This document shows, one piece after another, positions 46,301 to 52,300 of a stretch of DNA of 64,000 nt. The translations under genes were made by a program, and so were the position numbers. Position 1 is the stretch's first letter. Every line of letters begins with the position of its first letter. Location of the stretch: NCBI GenBank assembly GCA_022606425.2, contig JAHDVF020000091.1, positions 186,001 to 250,000 of the forward strand. The letters run 5' to 3'. The stretch comes from Lepidostoma basale (lineage: Eukaryota; Arthropoda; Insecta; Trichoptera; Lepidostomatidae). The notes under the pieces were generated by a model. The model was given only the letters and a program-made list of their open reading frames with translations. It made no database searches and was not told the DNA's origin.

Positions 46301-49300
46301 ACCAGGAGCAATGGAGAGATACGCTCCATAACCCGGCAGCCCCTTATAACAAGCGCCTGGTGTAGTGGCCGCTGCAACAGCGACCAGGAGCTATGGAGAG
46401 ATACGCTCCATAACCCGGCAGCCCCTTATAACAAGCGCCTGGTGTAGTGGCCGCTACAACAGCGACCAGGAGCTATGGAGAGATACGCTCCATAACCCGG
46501 CAGCCCCTTATAACAAGCGCCTGGTGTAGTGGCCGCTACAACAGCGACCGGGTGCAATGGAGAGATACGCTCCATAACCCGGCAGCCCCTTATAACAAGC
46601 GCCTGGTGTAGTGGCCGCTGCAACAGCGACCAGAGCTATGGAGAGATACGCTCCATAACCCGGCAGCCCCTTATAACAAGCGCCTGGTGTAGAGATACGC
46701 TCCAGCGCCCTGGTGTAGTGGCCGCTGCAACAGCGACCAGGAGCTATGGAGAGATACGCTCCATAACCCGGCAGCCCCTTATAACAAGCGCCTGGTGTAG
46801 TGGCCGCTACAACAGCGACCAGGAGCTATGGAGAGATACGCTCCATAACCCGGCAGCCCCTTATAACAATCGCCTGGTGTAGTGGCCGCTGCAACAGCGA
46901 CCAGGAGCTATGGAGAGATACGCTCCATAACCCGGCAGCCCCTTATAACAAGCGCCTGGTGTAGTGGCCGCTACAACAGCGACCGGGAGCAATGGAGAGA
47001 TACGCTCCAACACCCGGCAGCCCCTTATAACAAGCGCCTGGTGAAGTGGCCGCTACAACAGCGACCGGGAGCAATGGAGAGATAGGTTTATAAGGCCAAT
47101 AAGCGTAGTGGCAGCCGATGGTTGTATAAAATGACAGCCCGTCGTTCTGACAACCGTGGCTGGTGCCGTTCACGTGGCTTTCTCGCCGAAATTCTTTAAA
47201 CTCATTAGCTATCAGTTACCTTATTGCAAGAATCATTTTTCCTACTATTTATGGATAGGCCATCGTCTTCCGAGGTCTTGCCGGCCTGCCTCCGGCAGCC
47301 GTTGCCGTTGGGCGCCGAGGAGTCCTCCCCGCGGCGCTCCCGGTCCATCCTCCGCGTCAGCTTCTTGCTGTGCGAGGACTTCCGCACTTGGAAGACGTCC
47401 GACTCCTCCTCGACTGAAAAAAAGAGATATATTAAATATATTTGTTTCATTATTCTGGTCCCAACCCTAATGCATGGAAGCGAAGCATGGAACTGGCAGA
47501 AGAAGGATGAGAGTAGAATAAATGCGGTAGAGATGAGGTCCCTAAGACGTATGTGTGGTAGAACGATATACGACAGAATCAATTCAAGGATTAATTGTAT
47601 CTCAATAGAGACGAAGATGCAAATTGGGAACAGAATATGGTGATCGAGGTGTTTACAGGACTTATGACCTGTCATTGGTTGGGTTAAGCGCACGCTTTAT
47701 GTAATACAACATTCCCCATTCCACCTTTTCTTATGACCACCGTGTCTGACAAATTTTTGGAAGTTGTATATATGTTAATCTGTAACACCACACTTATTGG
47801 TAGTTTCAATCTATAGATTGATGTGAAGTGTGGTGTTACAGATTAACATATATACAACTTCCAAATGCTGATATGAGAGCGGATTGTAGAGCGGAAGAAG
47901 GTATTATGAAAGGATCGCTGCGTTGGTTCGGACATATGGAGCGCATGGATGGAGAAAGAATGGTTAAGAAAGTATACGTTGATGATGTGAATGGGGTACG
48001 AAGTCGAGGCAGACCGAGGAAAACATGGCATGACCAAATTAATCAAATTTTAAAGGTTGGTCATGTTAGAAGTCGGAGGAATCGACGTGCGTGTATGACT
48101 CGTTGTATGAATATGGAGGAAGCTAGAGAGGTGTACCAGGATAGAGTTGTGTGGCGGTCCATTCTTTCTGTTTATCATGTATTTCATTTCATTTTTCATT
48201 TATTTTTTTAATATATCCTAGGCATTACAGAAGTCTACCGCAGAAGTTATTGGTAAACTGCAGGTGTTTATAAATAGGTGCCTTCGCTCAATATTCAAAA
48301 TCTATTGGCACCAAACAGTGTCAAATGCCGTTCTCTGGACCATGGCAGGCAAAAAGCCAATTAGAGAACGAGTCGCTAGACGCAAATGGCAGTGGATCGG
48401 TCACACTCTGAGACGGAACCCAGGCTTAATCGCTCAGGGCGCACAAGACTGGTCCCCTATGGAGGGAAAGAGAAAGCGAGGCAGACCTAGAGCCACCTGG
48501 AGAAGAACCCTGCAGGACGAGGTTAAAGCAGCAGTCACTTGGGATGATGTTAGGCATCAGGCATGCGATAGAGTCGGGTGGAGAAGGTTCCTTGAGGCCC
48601 TATGCACCACGGAGGTGTGACAGGACAAAAAGAAGAAGAAGAAGCATTACAGAATTATCTTCCAATATACTCAGGATAGAAAGAAGTGGTTCTGTGATAT
48701 GGAGTCCTCACGAGGCGAGATATTCCGTTATGCTGGAGAGGGTTCAAAAAAATTTCTGAGGTATCCCTACACGATTGAGTATGGAAGCTATCCGTGGCTC
48801 TATCCCACGGCATAATTGACTGAAGCAAAGATGGCAGTGCACAATGGAGTTCTAGTCCCGATCCTTATCTATGGAAGCGAAGCTTGGAGTTGGCAGAATA
48901 AGAATGAAAGTAGCATAAATGCCGTAGAAATGAGGTCATTAAGAAGAAAACTCTAACTAACTAACTAACCATCACGCCATTTCTCCGGAGGGGTAGGCAG
49001 AGAGGATGGATCGCCACACTGGCCTGTCCTGGCATACCTCTCGAGCTGCCTTTACATCCATACATCGTACCATGCACGCACGTCGATTGTTCCGACTTCG
49101 AATGTGGCCGCCTTTTAGTAATTGATTAATTTATATATAAAGTAATTGATTAATTAATTAAGAATAATGTGCGACAACGAGCATGAACTACAAGTCCTGG
49201 TGAATAGTATGTATGAGGTATGCATGCGAAATGATCTGATGATGAATGTTAATAAGTCCAAGGTAATGATTTTTGAAAAGGAAGAAACCACGACAGTCTG

Positions 49301-52300
49301 CAACATTAGCGTGAATGGTGAAAATTCAGAGCAAGTAGTTGAGTTTGTGTATTTAGGGAGTATGTTTACAGTGGAGAGGGATATTGAAAGAAGGGTTGGG
49401 GCAGGCAACAGAGTGAATGGTGCACTTAAAGTTGTCATCGCAAACAAAAACCTATCCAAAAAAGCTAGAATGGCAGTGCACAATGGTGTTCTTTTACCAA
49501 CCCTTATGTATGGAAGCGAAGCATGGAACTGGCAAAAGAAGGATGAAAGTAGAATAAATGCCGTAGAAATGAGATCTCTTAGACGAATGTGTAGATACTC
49601 TGTGTATGATAGAGTGTCTAATGAAAATATAAGAAGTGAATGCGGTGCGAATGATGGTGTCATGAACAAAATAATGAAAGGATCATTAAGATGGTTTGGA
49701 CATATGGAAAGAATGAATGAAGAAAGAATGGTAAAAAAATTATATGTTAATGATGTAATTGGAACCAGAAATAGAGGAAGACCGAGGAAAACGTGGCACG
49801 ATCAAATAAATCAAATATTGAATGTCAGCCATGTGAGGAGTCAGAGAAATCGACGCGCGTGCATGACACGATGTATAAATGTTGAGGAAGCGAGAGAAAT
49901 ATGTCAGGAAAGAAAGGTGTGGCAGTCCATTCTTTCTGCCTACCCCTTCGGGGAGACGGCGTGATGGTTAGTTAGTTAGTTAGTTAGAAGAATGTGCGGA
50001 AAAACAATGTATGATAGAATATCTAATGATGATGTAAGAAAGGAATGTAAGGCGGATGAATGCGTGATAAATAAAATCAAGAAAGGGTCACTAAGATGGT
50101 TTGGACATATGGAACGAATGGATGAGGGAATAATGGTTAAAAATATATATATTGCTAATTTTGAAAAACGGTGGATACGTGGAACATAAATTAAATGGAC
50201 AATATGTGCGCCATCTAAAAAGAACATTTTGTGTTAAATAATTTTTATTTTTTATCATTGTATTTTATATTATTTGTTTTAGATTTATTTTGTGAATGTT
50301 AGACGAACGAAGTGTGCGCGGGAGATGCCTATTGGTGGCGATGAGGTTCGCAACCCATCACACCGCGTCTCCCGCGGGGCTAAAAGAGAAGGATGGAGTG
50401 CCGCATCGGTTAAAGTGTCGCAGTCCATTCTTTCTGCCTACCCTTTCGGGGAGACGGCGTGATGGTTTGTTGTTGTGTTGGCAGGATTAAATTAATAAAA
50501 ATTTTAAGGTTGGTCATGTTAGAAGTCAGAAGAAAATACGTGTGTGTATGACTCGCTGTATGAATGTGGTGGAAGCTAGAGAGGTGTGCCAGGATAGAGT
50601 AGTGTGGCGGTCCATTCTCTGCCTACCCCTACGGAGAAACGACGTGATGGTTTGTTGTTGTTGTTGATTAAATGACCGTTCACAAGAGAGTTCTGGTCCC
50701 AACCCTAATGTATGGAAGCGAAGCATGGAACTGGCAGAAGAAGGATGAGAGCAGAATAAATGCGGTAGAGATGAGGTCCCTTAGACGTATGTGTGATAGA
50801 TCGATATACGACGTGTCGCAGTCCATTCTTTCTGCCTACCCTTTCGGGGAGACGGCGTGATGGTTAGTTAGTTAGTTAGTTAAGATATATGCAAGTAGTG
50901 TGAATGGAAATAGAAGTCTAGGAAGGCCAAGGAAGACGTGGCATGACCAAATGAATAGTTCGTGTTCGAAGTAGGAACAATCGATGAGCGTGCATGTCAC
51001 GGTGAGTAAATGTAGAAGAGGTGCGAGAGTTATATCAGGATAGAATGATGTGGCGATCCATCTTCTCTGCCTACCCTTCCGGAGAAATGGCGTGATGGTT
51101 AGTTAGTTCAAATTTTAATTGTATCTCAATAGAGACGAAGACGTAAACTGGAAACTTAACATGGATGATCAAGGTGTTTACAGGACTTATGACCTGTCAT
51201 TGGTTGGGTTAAGCGCACGCTTTATGTAATTACAACATTCCCCATTCCACCTTTGTTATTGTGATCATGCATGACAAATTTTTAGAAGATGTATATATAC
51301 TTCAAAATCCATATTTATCTTCACGTGTCAGTTTCAGTCAGCCATCTATGTAGATTTGGTTGCACTTGTGAATTTTTTCAAGAATTAACCTATACAACCG
51401 ACCCACTAACGCCATCTATGGAGAATGATTTTCGGCATTTAGCAAACTACCTTATTAACACAATGCGAAGGCTGTCGCCTAACATATTGTTAGAAGCCGC
51501 CAGGAGTATTATTCCATTCTATATGCCAAAGAACCATTCTATATTCCATTCTATATGCCAAAGAAGTCCATTCTATATGCCAAAGAAGTAGTAGTTAGTT
51601 CATTAGTAATCTTCTGTACTGGCGTATGTGGCTGAACTACGAAACGGCTGGACTGAATTTGATGACAATTTATGTTTTTTTAGTGGGTGATTTAAATTCA
51701 CAATTGGACGATTATTCCACACCAACAGACCCGCTACACTAAAAGCACCATCGTAGAAACTATCTAGAAAAGCTAAAATGTCAGTTCACAGTGGTGTTCT
51801 TGTACCGACCCTTGTGTATGAAAGCGAAGCATGGAGCTGGCAAAAGAAGGATGAAAATAAAAATAAATGCGGTAGAAATGAGATCTCTTAGACGAATGTG
51901 TCTAAAATCTATATACAATAGAATGAAAACTAGGAAAGAATGAATGAAGAAAGAATGGTAAATAAGTAGGCGTTATTGATGTAAATGGAACTAGAAATAG
52001 AATCAGAAAACCGGGGAAAATGTGACATGATCAAATAAACCAAATATTGAATATCATGGCCACGAGAGGAGTCGGAGAAACAGATGTGCGTGCTTGACAC
52101 GATGTATGAATGTTGAGGAATCGAAATGAGAAGTACTAACTAACCATCACACCATTTCTCGGGAGGGGTAGGCAGAGAGGATGGATCGCCACAATGGCCT
52201 GTCCTGGCATACCTCTCGGGCATCCTCTACATTCATACATCGTACCGTGCACGCACGTCGATTGTTCCGACTTCGAATGTGGCCGCCTTTTAGTAATTGA

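Noticed and set aside
43251..47085. Open frames of 62-117 codons on both strands in the satellite
   Set aside because: They arise from the 82-bp monomer read in shifting frames on both strands; no start context, domain or splice logic.
49167..49964. A 265-aa host gene
   Set aside because: The frame is the post-YADD region and C-terminus of the TTAG-LINE, with dozens of sister copies and a (TTAG) tail.
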